Shown here one piece after another: positions 57,033 to 64,000 of a stretch of 64,000 nucleotides of DNA (positions are counted from its first letter, which is position 1; every line of letters starts with the position of its first letter). The stretch is from Kribbella sandramycini. GTDB lineage: Bacteria; Actinomycetota; Actinomycetes; Propionibacteriales; Kribbellaceae. The stretch is taken from contig NZ_JABJRC010000003.1 in NCBI RefSeq assembly GCF_013131805.1, positions 806,001 to 870,000 of the forward strand. Direction: 5' to 3'. Both the position numbers and the translations under genes were made by a program. The notes beneath the pieces were generated by a model that was not told the origin of the DNA, searched no databases, and saw only the letters and a list, made by a program, of their open reading frames with translations.

Positions 57033-58337
57033 TCAGATCAGGTAGCGGAACTCGGGGGAGTTCGGGTTGATCCGCTCGATGTCGAGCGGCGCGGCGTCCA
57101 TCCGGGCGAGCATGCCGTCGAGATCGGCGGCGCGGCTGATCTCGATACCGACCAGCGCGACGCCGGTCTCGCGGTTGTTGCGTTTGACGTACTCGAACAG
57201 GGTGATGTCGTCGTCCGGGCCGAGGGCGCCGTCCAGGAACTGGCGTAGCGCACCCGGCTCCTGCGGGAACGTCACCAGGAAGTAGTGCTTGAGCCCTTCG
57301 TGCACCAGCGAGCGCTCCACAATCTCGCCGTACCGGCTGACATCGTTGTTCCCGCCGGACAGCAGGCAGACGACCGTTTCGCCCGGCTGCACGGTCAGGC
57401 CGTTGCCCAGCGCGCTGGTCGCCAGAGCGCCCGCCGGCTCGGCGATCAGGCCGTCGACCTGGTAAAGCTCCAGCATCTCGCTGCAGACCAGCCCTTCGGG
57501 CACCGAGAGCATCTCGACCCCGGCACTCGCGACGAGCGGCAGCGTCACGTCCCCAACGCGGCGTACGGCGGCGCCGTCCACGAAGCTGTCCAACTGCGGC
57601 AGCGTGACCGGTTCACCAGCGGCTAGTGCCGCAGCCATGCTCGCAGCGCCTGCTGGCTCCACACCGACGATGCGGACGCCGGGGTGGCGCGCAGCGAGCC
57701 AACTGGCTACACCGGCGACCAGACCGCCACCGCCGACCGGTACTACTAGAACGTCTGGCGCGTGACCGAGCTGCTGCACGATCTCAACCGCCACAGTGCC
57801 TTGGCCGGCCACAGTACGCGGGTCGTCGAACGCGGGGACCATCGTTGCGCCGCTTGAATCGGCGTCCGCCAGGGCTGCGGCCGCGGCGTCGTCGTACGAG
57901 TCGCCGGTGACGATCACCTGGATCTGCTTGCCGCCGAGCGCCGCGATCCGGTCCCGTTTCTGACGCGGAGTAGTCCTCGGGACGAAGACTTTTCCGTGCA
58001 CGCCGAGCGTGTGGCACGAATATGCCAAACCTTGTCCGTGGTTACCGGCGCTGGCGCACACGACCCCCGCGGACTTCGCCTCGTCGCCGAGCTGGGCGAT
58101 CAGGTTGTAGGCCCCACGGAGCTTGTAGGAACGACCGATCTGCAGGTCCTCGCGCTTGAGCCAAACCTGGGCTCCGGTGCGCTCCGACAGGCGCAAATTG
58201 CGCTGCAACGGGGTCCGGACGGCGATGCCGTCGAGTCGCTCGACAGCGGCCTCGACAGCGCCCGCGCCGACAGATACTGAGACTGTTCGCGAGGGTGCTG
58301 AACCGGTTGATCGAGCGACTGAACTACTGCCCTGCAT
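57033..58337 (-). CDS. ilvA: Threonine ammonia-lyase (biosynthetic-type with short ACT-like C-terminus)
   Basis: The protein has 434 residues from ATG 58337 with GGAAGG upstream. An upstream extension is Arg-rich and unlikely. The PLP lysine is in GRSYKLRGAYN, the glycine loop in VPVGGGGLVAGVASWLAARH and the Ser/Asn region in CASAGNHGQGLAYSC. The C-terminus (HYFLVTFPQEPGALRQFLDG, VALVGIEISRAADLDGM) is the single ACT-like regulatory domain of the ilvA1 type and ends NPNSPEFRYLI. It deaminates threonine to 2-oxobutanoate for isoleucine synthesis, presumably with allosteric feedback. Confidence 0.93.
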   Translation of the reverse strand: MQGSSSVARSTGSAPSRTVSVSVGAGAVEAAVERLDGIAVRTPLQRNLRLSERTGAQVWLKREDLQIGRSYKLRGAYNLIAQLGDEAKSAGVVCASAGNHGQGLAYSCHTLGVHGKVFVPRTTPRQKRDRIAALGGKQIQVIVTGDSYDDAAAAALADADSSGATMVPAFDDPRTVAGQGTVAVEIVQQLGHAPDVLVVPVGGGGLVAGVASWLAARHPGVRIVGVEPAGAASMAAALAAGEPVTLPQLDSFVDGAAVRRVGDVTLPLVASAGVEMLSVPEGLVCSEMLELYQVDGLIAEPAGALATSALGNGLTVQPGETVVCLLSGGNNDVSRYGEIVERSLVHEGLKHYFLVTFPQEPGALRQFLDGALGPDDDITLFEYVKRNNRETGVALVGIEISRAADLDGMLARMDAAPLDIERINPNSPEFRYLI

Positions 58338-58567
58338 GACGTTCCTTCCCGTGCATCTGCACGATCTTCGCCGTTTCGCTCGCTCCACAAGACGATCTCC
58401 GTCCACACTGCGGACGGACGGATACCGTTGCGCAACAGAGCCTGATTCCATGCGTGAAACGGCCCTTCACGGGGCAGTCTAGTTTTCATACGCTCACTCG
58501 GTGTAACGGCCAGGGCTCTGGACGGGATGAGCCGAGTAAACCGGTCAGCGGGGACTGGAGGGCACAT

Positions 58568-59434
58568 ATGGAACTGATTCCGTTCAGTCTGTGGGGAGAC
58601 GCCCTGTGGTGCGGTCAGGAAGTCGTGCGGGAGGCTCCGCACGAGCAGGCGATTCGGAGCCTGTTCCCCGACCCCATCCCAGCGCGAGGAGCAGATCTGG
58701 ACACCGAGGCGGATCTCGTCCCGGAACCGCACAACCGATTCGACCCCCGATCCATCGCGGTCCGCGTTCAGGGGAAGGTTGTCGGCTACTTGCCGAGGGA
58801 CGACGCACACCGGTACCACCCGGTGCTGTCGGAGCTGGTCGCACAAGGACTGCAGCCCCAGGTGCCGTGCCACCTGTGGGTGAGTGAGTGGGAGCCGGCC
58901 GACTGGGCCGGCAAAGCAGAGGACGGCACGGAGTTCCACGCCAGTGTCGCGGTCGCCCTCGGGCAACCGCACATGCTGGTCCCGGTGAACCTGCCACCGC
59001 CCGGCAGCTTCCACCTGTTACCGCCCGGCAGTGGCATCGTCGTACCGGGCAGTGAGGTGCACCCCGACGTACTCGCGCCGTTCTTCCGCCCACAGGGCGA
59101 GTGCTGGGCCTACGCCACCATGCATGCCATCGAGGAAGAGGACGACCTGCAGGACCGGCACCGGATCGTGGTCGAGATCCGCCTGGACGACGAGCCGGTC
59201 GGCCGGCTCAGCCCCCGGCTCAGCGCCGAGTTCCTGCCCGCCATCCACTACCTCTCCGACATGCGCGCCGAAACCGCCGCTCGAGTCGCCGTCCGCGGCG
59301 ATCGCAGCGCATCGGAGGTGATCCTCTACGCGGCGCGGAGTCACGACCTGCCGGCCACCTGGCCGGACGGCCTGACCCGCTCCCCAGTCGCGTCCCCCCA
59401 ATGGCACTACTGGGCTACGAAAGAAGCCAACTAG
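58568..59434 (+). CDS. HIRAN-domain protein
   Basis: The protein has 288 residues from ATG 58568. The N-terminal part has the HIRAN pattern DLVPEPHNRFDPRSIAVRVQ and GKVVGYLPRDDAHRYHPVLS. The C-terminal third (RIVVEIRLDDEPVGRLSPRL, ILYAARSHDLP) resembles a second, degenerate copy. HIRAN domains bind 3' ends of single-stranded DNA in HLTF/Rad5 and occur alone or in larger proteins in bacteria. A stand-alone double HIRAN points to DNA damage or fork sensing, but no partner gene is adjacent. The 230 bp between it and ilvA hold both promoters. Confidence 0.78.
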   Translation: MELIPFSLWGDALWCGQEVVREAPHEQAIRSLFPDPIPARGADLDTEADLVPEPHNRFDPRSIAVRVQGKVVGYLPRDDAHRYHPVLSELVAQGLQPQVPCHLWVSEWEPADWAGKAEDGTEFHASVAVALGQPHMLVPVNLPPPGSFHLLPPGSGIVVPGSEVHPDVLAPFFRPQGECWAYATMHAIEEEDDLQDRHRIVVEIRLDDEPVGRLSPRLSAEFLPAIHYLSDMRAETAARVAVRGDRSASEVILYAARSHDLPATWPDGLTRSPVASPQWHYWATKEAN

Positions 59435-59537
59435 GCGGCTGCGCTGTACTCGCCACGCCCCGAGGTGGGTACAGCGGAGCTACTTTCTTGCACCTCACCC
59501 TGGCTCAGCGCTGCTCGGAATTGTTTAGGCTGATTGC

Positions 59538-59771
59538 ATGGGAGTTTCGGGGGTGCCGCGGTGTCCGGAGTGTGGGGAGCCGGGGCGGCCGATCTTGTAC
59601 GGGTTGCCGACGCGGCGGGCTCAGGAGGCGGCTGCGGCGGGGCGGGTTTCGCTGGCGGGGTGCATGATGCCGCCGGAGCATGACGAGTGGGTCTGCGCCG
59701 GCGGGCACGGCTGGCGGACAGGGGATCAGGAGCAGTTGGCGGCCGCGATCCGGAGTGCGATCGACGGCTGA
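59538..59771 (+). CDS. Small zinc-ribbon-like protein
   Basis: This 77-residue protein has the Cys/His pattern VPRCPECGEPGRP and a second cysteine pair region CMMPPEHDEWVCAGGHGWRT, probably binding one zinc ion. The ATG at 59538 lacks a strong Shine-Dalgarno. It ends two bases before the convergent sigma-factor gene. There is no recognised family, and similar proteins occur in actinobacteria as conserved hypotheticals. Confidence 0.68.
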   Translation: MGVSGVPRCPECGEPGRPILYGLPTRRAQEAAAAGRVSLAGCMMPPEHDEWVCAGGHGWRTGDQEQLAAAIRSAIDG

Positions 59772-59772
59772 G

Positions 59773-60663
59773 TCAGCGCAGGAGGGTGGTGGCGGCGTCC
59801 AGGCGGGAGAGCTTTTCCGGGTTGCGGACGACGTACATACCGGTGACGCGACCGTCGGCGAGGTGGAAGGCTGCGACTTGCTCGATCTCGCCGTCGAGGC
59901 GGATGAGCAGGCCGGGGGCGCCGTTCAGCTGGATGAGCTCGGCGGTGACGCGGCCGACGTGCTGAGGGATGCCGGCCGAGAGGATGCGGCCGACTTTGTC
60001 GGCGCCGACGATGGGGCGCAGGACGGCTTGTTTGACGCCGCCGCCGTCGCCGATCAGCACGACGTCCGGGGCGAGCAGGTCGAGGAAGCTCTGCAGGTCG
60101 CCGGTTTCGAGCGCGCGCTGGAACGCGGCCAGCGCGTCCTTGGCCTCGCTGGGTGAGATGTCGCCGCGCGGACGGCGGGACGCGACATGCGAGCGGGCGC
60201 GGTGGGCGATCTGCCGGACCGCCTCGGGGGATTTGTCGACGGCGGCCGCGATCTCGTCGTACTCGAGCGCGAAGACGTCCCGGAGGACGAAGACCGCGCG
60301 TTCGGTCGGGCGCAGGGTCTCCATGACGTGCAGCATCGCCATCGAGACCGAGTCGGCCAGTTCGACGTCCTCGGCCACGTCCGGGGTGGTGAGCAGCGGC
60401 TCGGGCAGCCACTCGCCGATATAGGTCTCGCGCTGCCGGCCGACCGTACGGAGCCGGTTCAGCGCCTGCCGGCTGGTGATCCGGATCAGGTACGCGCGGT
60501 GGTCGCGAACCGACTCCAGGTCGACGCCGACCCAGCGCAACCAGGTCTCCTGCAGGACGTCCTCGGCGTCCGCGGCCGAGCCGAGCAACTCGTACGCGAT
60601 CGTGAACAGCAAGTTGCGGTGGGCAACGAACGCGGCGGTGGCCGGGTCCGGTTGGTCCGTCAT
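59773..60663 (-). CDS. sigJ: ECF41-family RNA polymerase sigma factor (SigJ-like)
   Basis: This 296-residue protein has region 2 (YELLGSAADAEDVLQETWLR, RAYLIRITSRQALNRLRTVG), the conserved ECF41 linker GEWLPEPL, region 4 (FALEYDEIAAAVDKSPEAVR) and a SnoaL-like C-terminus with the diagnostic DGGG (IGDGGGVKQAV) and NPEKL near the end. The C-terminal domain controls activity in this family. It is divergent from an AhpD/carboxymuconolactone-decarboxylase-like gene, the classic ECF41 partner, and both sides have an ECF41-like promoter. Confidence 0.93.
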   Translation of the reverse strand: MTDQPDPATAAFVAHRNLLFTIAYELLGSAADAEDVLQETWLRWVGVDLESVRDHRAYLIRITSRQALNRLRTVGRQRETYIGEWLPEPLLTTPDVAEDVELADSVSMAMLHVMETLRPTERAVFVLRDVFALEYDEIAAAVDKSPEAVRQIAHRARSHVASRRPRGDISPSEAKDALAAFQRALETGDLQSFLDLLAPDVVLIGDGGGVKQAVLRPIVGADKVGRILSAGIPQHVGRVTAELIQLNGAPGLLIRLDGEIEQVAAFHLADGRVTGMYVVRNPEKLSRLDAATTLLR

Positions 60664-60696
60664 GGCCGGGCTCCTTCGTCGATCGATTGCCCATCA

Positions 60697-60723
60697 GACA
60701 CCGGCCCGGGCCGCGCCGTGACA
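60697..60723 (-). promoter_or_regulatory. ECF41-like promoter for sigJ
   Basis: On the minus strand TGTCACG (60723-60717), 16 bp, then TGTC (60700-60697). It matches the consensus TGTCACA-N16-CGTC except for the last -35 base and the first -10 base. It lies 33 bp before the sigJ start. Confidence 0.75.
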
Positions 60724-60747
60724 GTGGCGCTGATCACAGCGCAAGAC

Positions 60748-60774
60748 TGTCACGGAATCCGGCCGGCGCGCATC
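60748..60774 (+). promoter_or_regulatory. ECF41-like promoter for the AhpD-like gene
   Basis: TGTCACG (60748-60754), 16 bp, then CATC (60771-60774), with one -35 and one -10 mismatch to the consensus. It lies 36 bp before the ATG of the carboxymuconolactone-decarboxylase-like gene. The pair of opposed promoters is 24 bp apart. Confidence 0.75.
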
Positions 60775-60810
60775 TTGTGGTCGTTCAACCGACGAGAGAG
60801 GACGAGTCCG

Positions 60811-61293
60811 ATGCGGATCAACCTGATGGAGACCGAGCTCGGCGCGAAACTCGGCAAGCGGTTCGCCGGGCTGGCGATGGTGGTCGAGCAGGCGAACCTG
60901 CCGGCGTCGGTCAAGGAGCTGGTGAACATCCGCGCCAGCCAGATCAACGGCTGCGGCTTCTGCCTCGACATGCACACCAAGGACGCCACGGCCGCCGGCG
61001 AGGACATTCAGCGCCTGCACCTGGTCGCCGCCTGGCGCGAGGCCACCGTCTACACCCCCGCCGAGCGCGCGGCCCTCGCCTTGGCCGAAGAAGGCACTCG
61101 CCTCGCCGACACCCACGCCGGCGTCTCCGATGCCACCTGGGCCGCAGTCCGCGAGCACTTCGACGAGGAGCAGGCCGCCGCGCTCATCATGCAAGTGGCC
61201 CTGATCAACGCCGCCAACCGGATGAACGTCATCGCCCAGACCCCGGCCGGCTCCTACCAGCCGGGCATGTTCCACCAGCTCGTCAACCAGTAA
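60811..61293 (+). CDS. Carboxymuconolactone decarboxylase/AhpD-like protein
   Basis: The protein has 160 residues from ATG 60811 with GAGAGGACGAG upstream. It has the redox-active CGFCLDMH motif (CxxC followed by His three residues on) in NIRASQINGCGFCLDMHTKD, as in AhpD-family alkylhydroperoxidases. It likely works in the cytosol in peroxide or thiol redox chemistry. It is the typical target gene of the divergent ECF41 sigma factor. Confidence 0.9.
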   Translation: MRINLMETELGAKLGKRFAGLAMVVEQANLPASVKELVNIRASQINGCGFCLDMHTKDATAAGEDIQRLHLVAAWREATVYTPAERAALALAEEGTRLADTHAGVSDATWAAVREHFDEEQAAALIMQVALINAANRMNVIAQTPAGSYQPGMFHQLVNQ

Positions 61294-61320
61294 TCATAAA
61301 AGTTGCCGAGGGCACCGATA

Positions 61321-61584
61321 TCACCATCGGTCGCCCTCGGCCATCCATACCCAGAACCAGACCGCGAACCCACCAGAAGCCAGCACGTACCCCACCCCGG
61401 CCAGTGCCCACGGCCACCACACCGCCCCGGCCCCGGCCACGCCGGCAGCCTTCGCGCCGATCAAGATCCCCGGCACGAGCACCACAAGCAGCGCCGTCCG
61501 CGTATACGCAAACTCCCAGTCGCGCCCCCGCACCCACACCCAAACCCGCCGCACACCCGGCAGTCTGCCCGACTGAAGCGGCAT
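61321..61584 (-). CDS. Small membrane protein, 87 residues
   Basis: Two or three hydrophobic segments (YTRTALLVVLVPGILIGAKA, WWPWALAGVGYVLASGGFAV) follow a basic N-terminus, and the tail is WMAEGDRW. No family is recognised. It is divergent from the CadD-like transporter with 14 bp between starts, so the two share a promoter region and may be functionally linked. Confidence 0.62.
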   Translation of the reverse strand: MPLQSGRLPGVRRVWVWVRGRDWEFAYTRTALLVVLVPGILIGAKAAGVAGAGAVWWPWALAGVGYVLASGGFAVWFWVWMAEGDRW

Positions 61585-61598
61585 GCAACATTCTCTAA

Positions 61599-62192
61599 AT
61601 GCAGCTGGGGATCATCGGCCAGGCGATCGGCATGTTCGCGGTGACGAATATCGACGACATCGTCATCCTCGCCCTCTACTTCGGCCAGGCGCACAATCGG
61701 CGCGACGTCCTGCGGGTGATCCTCGGCCAGTACGCCGGGTTCGCATTCATCCTGGTCGCGTCCATCGTGGGCGCGCTCGGCGCGGGTCTACTCCCCGATG
61801 CCGCCGTCCCGTACCTCGGGCTGCTCCCGCTCGCGCTCGGCCTCCGCGCCGCCTGGTCGGCGTGGCGGGCTCGCCGGACGCCGGACGACGCTCCCGAGCG
61901 GCCGCCCGCCGGGCCCACCGCCTGGCAGGTTGCCGCCGTCACCTTCGCCAACGGCGGCGACAACATCGGCGTCTACGTCCCGGTTTTCGCCGTAGCCGGC
62001 GCCGCGAACATGATCACCTACGCCGTCGTTTTCCTCCTCGGCGTCGCCGTCTGGTGCGCCGTCGGCCGCCTGATCGCCACCCGCCCGCTCATCGCGCGCG
62101 CTCTCACCCGCTGGGGCCACCTGATCCTTCCCGCCGTGCTGATCGCCATCGGCCTGGTCATCCTGATCGAAGGCCACGCCTTCGGCCTCTAA
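61599..62192 (+). CDS. Cadmium-resistance-transporter-like protein (CadD family)
   Basis: This 197-residue protein has about five to six membrane helices. The CadD pattern includes IGMFAVTNIDDIVILALYFG (the TNIDD motif) and its repeat TFANGGDNIGVYVPVFAVAG in the second half, showing internal duplication typical of LysE-like exporters. It may export cadmium or other cations. A metal regulator (ArsR/CadC) is not adjacent. Its last four bases overlap the convergent DinB gene. Confidence 0.82.
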   Translation: MQLGIIGQAIGMFAVTNIDDIVILALYFGQAHNRRDVLRVILGQYAGFAFILVASIVGALGAGLLPDAAVPYLGLLPLALGLRAAWSAWRARRTPDDAPERPPAGPTAWQVAAVTFANGGDNIGVYVPVFAVAGAANMITYAVVFLLGVAVWCAVGRLIATRPLIARALTRWGHLILPAVLIAIGLVILIEGHAFGL

Positions 62193-62923
62193 CCCTGCGG
62201 CCCGTTCAGCTCGAGGGTTTGGAGGTCGCGGAGGGCGTAGCGGAGGTGTTCCCATTCCTCTTCGAGGATGGTGTGCAGGCAGGAAAGGGTGGTTTCGGGG
62301 TATTCGGGGGACCAGGGGTTGCGGCGGGAGGTGGCGAGATCGGCGGGGGTGAGGGCGGCCAGGTAGCTGCGGACCATGGTCTGGCGGTCGGCGCGGGCTT
62401 CGAGGACTTCGGCGTACGACGGGTTCGGGGTGGCGAAGACCGTGGTGTCGTGACCGTCGGTGGCGAACTCGACGTTCGGCTGGCCGGCTGGGTGGTAGGG
62501 CTGTCCGATCTCGAAGATCGCGCGGCGCAACCAGGTGTCGGTCGCCATGATCAGGTGCCGCAGGGTTTCGGCGAAGGACCACTCGCCGTCCACCGAGATC
62601 TCCACCGACCCCGCGGGCAGCTGGGCGGCGCGGTCGAGCGCGGCGGCCCAGGCGGCCTCGAGTTTGGCCCAGGCCGCTTGCAGGCCGGCCGGATCCGCCG
62701 CCCGGCGCTCGGACCGGCCCGGGAATCGGCGATCCAGCTCGGCGTCGACGTACGGCGCGACGTCGACGTCGTTGATCAGCAACTGGTTCGGCCCGCTCAG
62801 CAGCCAGGGCGCGTCGATGTCCGCGCCGCTGACCTCGACTCCGCGCATGACCGCGCCGGACAGGTCCGATCGCACGAACCGGGCCCCACGCAGATTCGTG
62901 TCCACAAACTGCAGGTCATCCAT
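62189..62923 (-). CDS. Pentapeptide-repeat plus DinB-like protein
   Basis: The protein has about 244 residues from ATG 62923, with an in-frame GTG/ATG-type start 11 codons earlier as an alternative. The N-terminus (about 1-45) has pentapeptide-like repeats (LQFVDTNLRGARFVRSDLSG, AVMRGVEVSGADI). The rest is a DinB/MDMPI-like four-helix bundle with metal histidines in SFAETLRHLIMATDTWLRR and CLHTILEEEWEHLRYALRDL. DinB-like enzymes are thiol-dependent S-transferases or hydrolases in actinobacteria. The substrate is unknown. Confidence 0.82.
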   Translation of the reverse strand: MDDLQFVDTNLRGARFVRSDLSGAVMRGVEVSGADIDAPWLLSGPNQLLINDVDVAPYVDAELDRRFPGRSERRAADPAGLQAAWAKLEAAWAAALDRAAQLPAGSVEISVDGEWSFAETLRHLIMATDTWLRRAIFEIGQPYHPAGQPNVEFATDGHDTTVFATPNPSYAEVLEARADRQTMVRSYLAALTPADLATSRRNPWSPEYPETTLSCLHTILEEEWEHLRYALRDLQTLELNGPQG

Positions 62924-63020
62924 GCCGACACCTTGGCACGGCCCTCGGACACTCATCTCCAGGTTTGAGGGTTTTTATACCCTTCAAGCGTGGCAATTCG
63001 GACCAAGTATCTACCGGCTA

Positions 63021-63040
63021 CTTCAACGATAGCGTTGAAG
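63021..63040. promoter_or_regulatory. Perfect palindrome one base before the esterase ATG
   Basis: CTTCAACG (63021-63028) and CGTTGAAG (63033-63040) flank ATAG. The start codon is at 63042. The position leaves no normal Shine-Dalgarno, so the transcript is probably leaderless or starts inside the site. It is likely a TetR/MerR-like operator, with the regulator outside the window or distant. Confidence 0.7.
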
Positions 63041-63041
63041 T

Positions 63042-64000
63042 ATGACTGCTACTGCCGTACTGGACTTGATCACTCCCAAGCCCCGCCTGCTCGCAGTGGG
63101 CGAGCCGACGCACCGGGAGGAGGAGCTGCTCGACCTCCGCAACAGTCTGTTCCGTGAGCTCGTGGAAGACGAGGGCTACCGGGCGATCACCCTGGAGAGC
63201 GACTGCCTGATGGGCCTGGTCGTCGACGACTACGTGACGTCGGGGGTCGGCGACCTGGACGACGTGATGGCTACCGGTTTCAGCCACCAGTGGGGCGGAC
63301 TGCGCGGCAACCGCGAGCTCGTGCAGTGGATGCGCTCGTACAACGAGGGGCGCGCGCTGAGCGACCAGGTTCGGTTCGCCGGGTTCGACGGCCCACTCGA
63401 GACGGAGGCGCCCGGTAGCCCGCGCCAGGCGCTCACCTCCCTCTACAGCTACCTCAGCGCCGCCACCGACCTGCCCTGTACGGCGGACACCCTCAACGAG
63501 CTCCTCGGTGCTGACGACCGCTGGACCAACCCCGCCGCGATGATGGACCCCACCCAATCCATCGGCCGCTCGGACGACGTCGTGCAGCTGCGGCGGCTGG
63601 CTGCTGACCTGGCTGCCCTGTTGACCACCGAAACGCCTGCTCTGCTCGCGGAGTCGACCGTCGAAGCCTGGCACCGGGCCCGCCTGTACGCGCGGACCGC
63701 CGAAGGGCTGCTGCGCTACCACTACTGGTACGCCGACACCACACCGCGCCGAATCACCCACCTGCTCGCCCAACGCGACGCCATGATGGCGGCAAACCTG
63801 CGCCACCTGTCCGACCGCTTCCCGACCCTCGCCTTCGGCCACAACGCACACTTCCAGCGTGACAAGAGCTCCATGCACATCGCCGGCGCCAACCACCACT
63901 GGTGGTCAGCCGGCGCGCTGGTGGACGCCCGCCTCGGCGACCGGTTCAAGTTCGTTGCGACCGCGATCGGCACGATCGAAAGCCGCGGTGTCGACGCACC
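63042..64000 (+). CDS. Erythromycin esterase-like protein (3' end off the window)
   Basis: The frame is open for 319 codons from ATG 63042. It belongs to the EreA/EreB/succinoglycan-biosynthesis esterase-like family: LLAVGEPTHREEELLDLRNS (with the catalytic-type Glu-Pro-Thr-His), YRAITLESDCLMGLVVDDYV, WMRSYNEGRALSDQVRFAGF and the His motif LAFGHNAHFQRDKSSM. Family members hydrolyse macrolide lactones, but many chromosomal copies have other substrates. The palindrome directly before its ATG suggests inducible control. Confidence 0.85.
   Translation, partial: MTATAVLDLITPKPRLLAVGEPTHREEELLDLRNSLFRELVEDEGYRAITLESDCLMGLVVDDYVTSGVGDLDDVMATGFSHQWGGLRGNRELVQWMRSYNEGRALSDQVRFAGFDGPLETEAPGSPRQALTSLYSYLSAATDLPCTADTLNELLGADDRWTNPAAMMDPTQSIGRSDDVVQLRRLAADLAALLTTETPALLAESTVEAWHRARLYARTAEGLLRYHYWYADTTPRRITHLLAQRDAMMAANLRHLSDRFPTLAFGHNAHFQRDKSSMHIAGANHHWWSAGALVDARLGDRFKFVATAIGTIESRGVDA

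Noticed and set aside
58338..58500. An attenuator or T-box in the ilvA leader
   Set aside because: A small TCCGTCC/GGACGGA hairpin exists, but no leader peptide rich in Thr/Ile codons, T-box sequence or terminator U-run was seen.

Overview
The window is high-GC actinobacterial chromosome. Long GC-rich reading frames, many GTG starts, ATGA/GTGA stop-start overlaps, ECF41 and ECF42 sigma factors, a CobC-like aminotransferase and a large rhamnose catabolic operon fit a soil Propionibacteriales member such as Kribbella. The genus is an inference from general gene content and was not tested.

Region 1 (1-9562) is ordinary chromosome: a PadR-controlled ABC exporter running off the left edge, a TetR/glyoxalase pair with a 32-bp dyad operator, a quinone oxidoreductase, an APH-fold kinase, MobA, a nitrilase-family amidase and a CobC-like aminotransferase. 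It ends in the most unusual locus of the window. A 225-residue protein carries six copies of an Asp-Gly-Gly-Ala-rich repeat. Its stop codon overlaps the start of a JmjC/cupin Fe(II)/2-oxoglutarate oxygenase. The pair looks like a repetitive substrate, possibly a RiPP-type precursor, with its hydroxylase. Two overlapping MFS exporter genes follow (10052-12483).

Region 2 (12747-26526) is an integrated conjugative element of the actinomycete type (AICE). It sits in the 3' end of a tRNA-Ser(UGA) gene and is bounded by perfect 63-bp direct repeats. From left to right it carries a hypothetical gene, a GNAT acetyltransferase and a GntR/UTRA regulator facing a cluster of TTGGT/ACCAA operators. Then come a string of small overlapping genes (Spd-like membrane proteins), an FtsK/TraB-type DNA translocase, a small zinc-finger membrane protein, a DNA cytosine-5 methyltransferase, a zinc-binding protein, a primase-polymerase, a DUF3987 protein, an array of TGACAAAAG repeats, an excisionase and a tyrosine integrase.

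Region 3 (26581-40874) is accessory chromosome: a secreted SnoaL-like protein, an aminoglycoside-nucleotidyltransferase-like gene, a 5'-truncated GNAT pseudogene overlapping a GH16-like gene, an ECF41 sigma factor with an exact consensus promoter, a BBE-type flavoprotein, a secreted cell-wall protein, several TetR/target pairs and an ECF42 sigma factor with its YCII partner.

Region 4 (40968-56449) is an L-rhamnose utilisation locus. A LacI regulator is divergent from an ABC importer (ATPase, two permeases, binding lipoprotein). Mutarotase, isomerase, bifunctional aldolase/dehydrogenase, an arabinose/fucose-isomerase-like protein, rhamnulokinase, a tiny LuxR-type HTH protein and a secreted GH78 alpha-L-rhamnosidase follow. 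The rhamnosidase would release rhamnose outside the cell, the ABC system would import it, and the enzymes would convert it to dihydroxyacetone phosphate and lactate.

Region 5 (56500-64000) holds a coiled membrane protein, a threonine dehydratase, a HIRAN-domain protein, a second ECF41 sigma factor divergent from its AhpD-like partner with matching promoters on both sides, a CadD-like transporter, a pentapeptide/DinB protein and a partial erythromycin-esterase-like gene with a perfect palindrome one base before its ATG.
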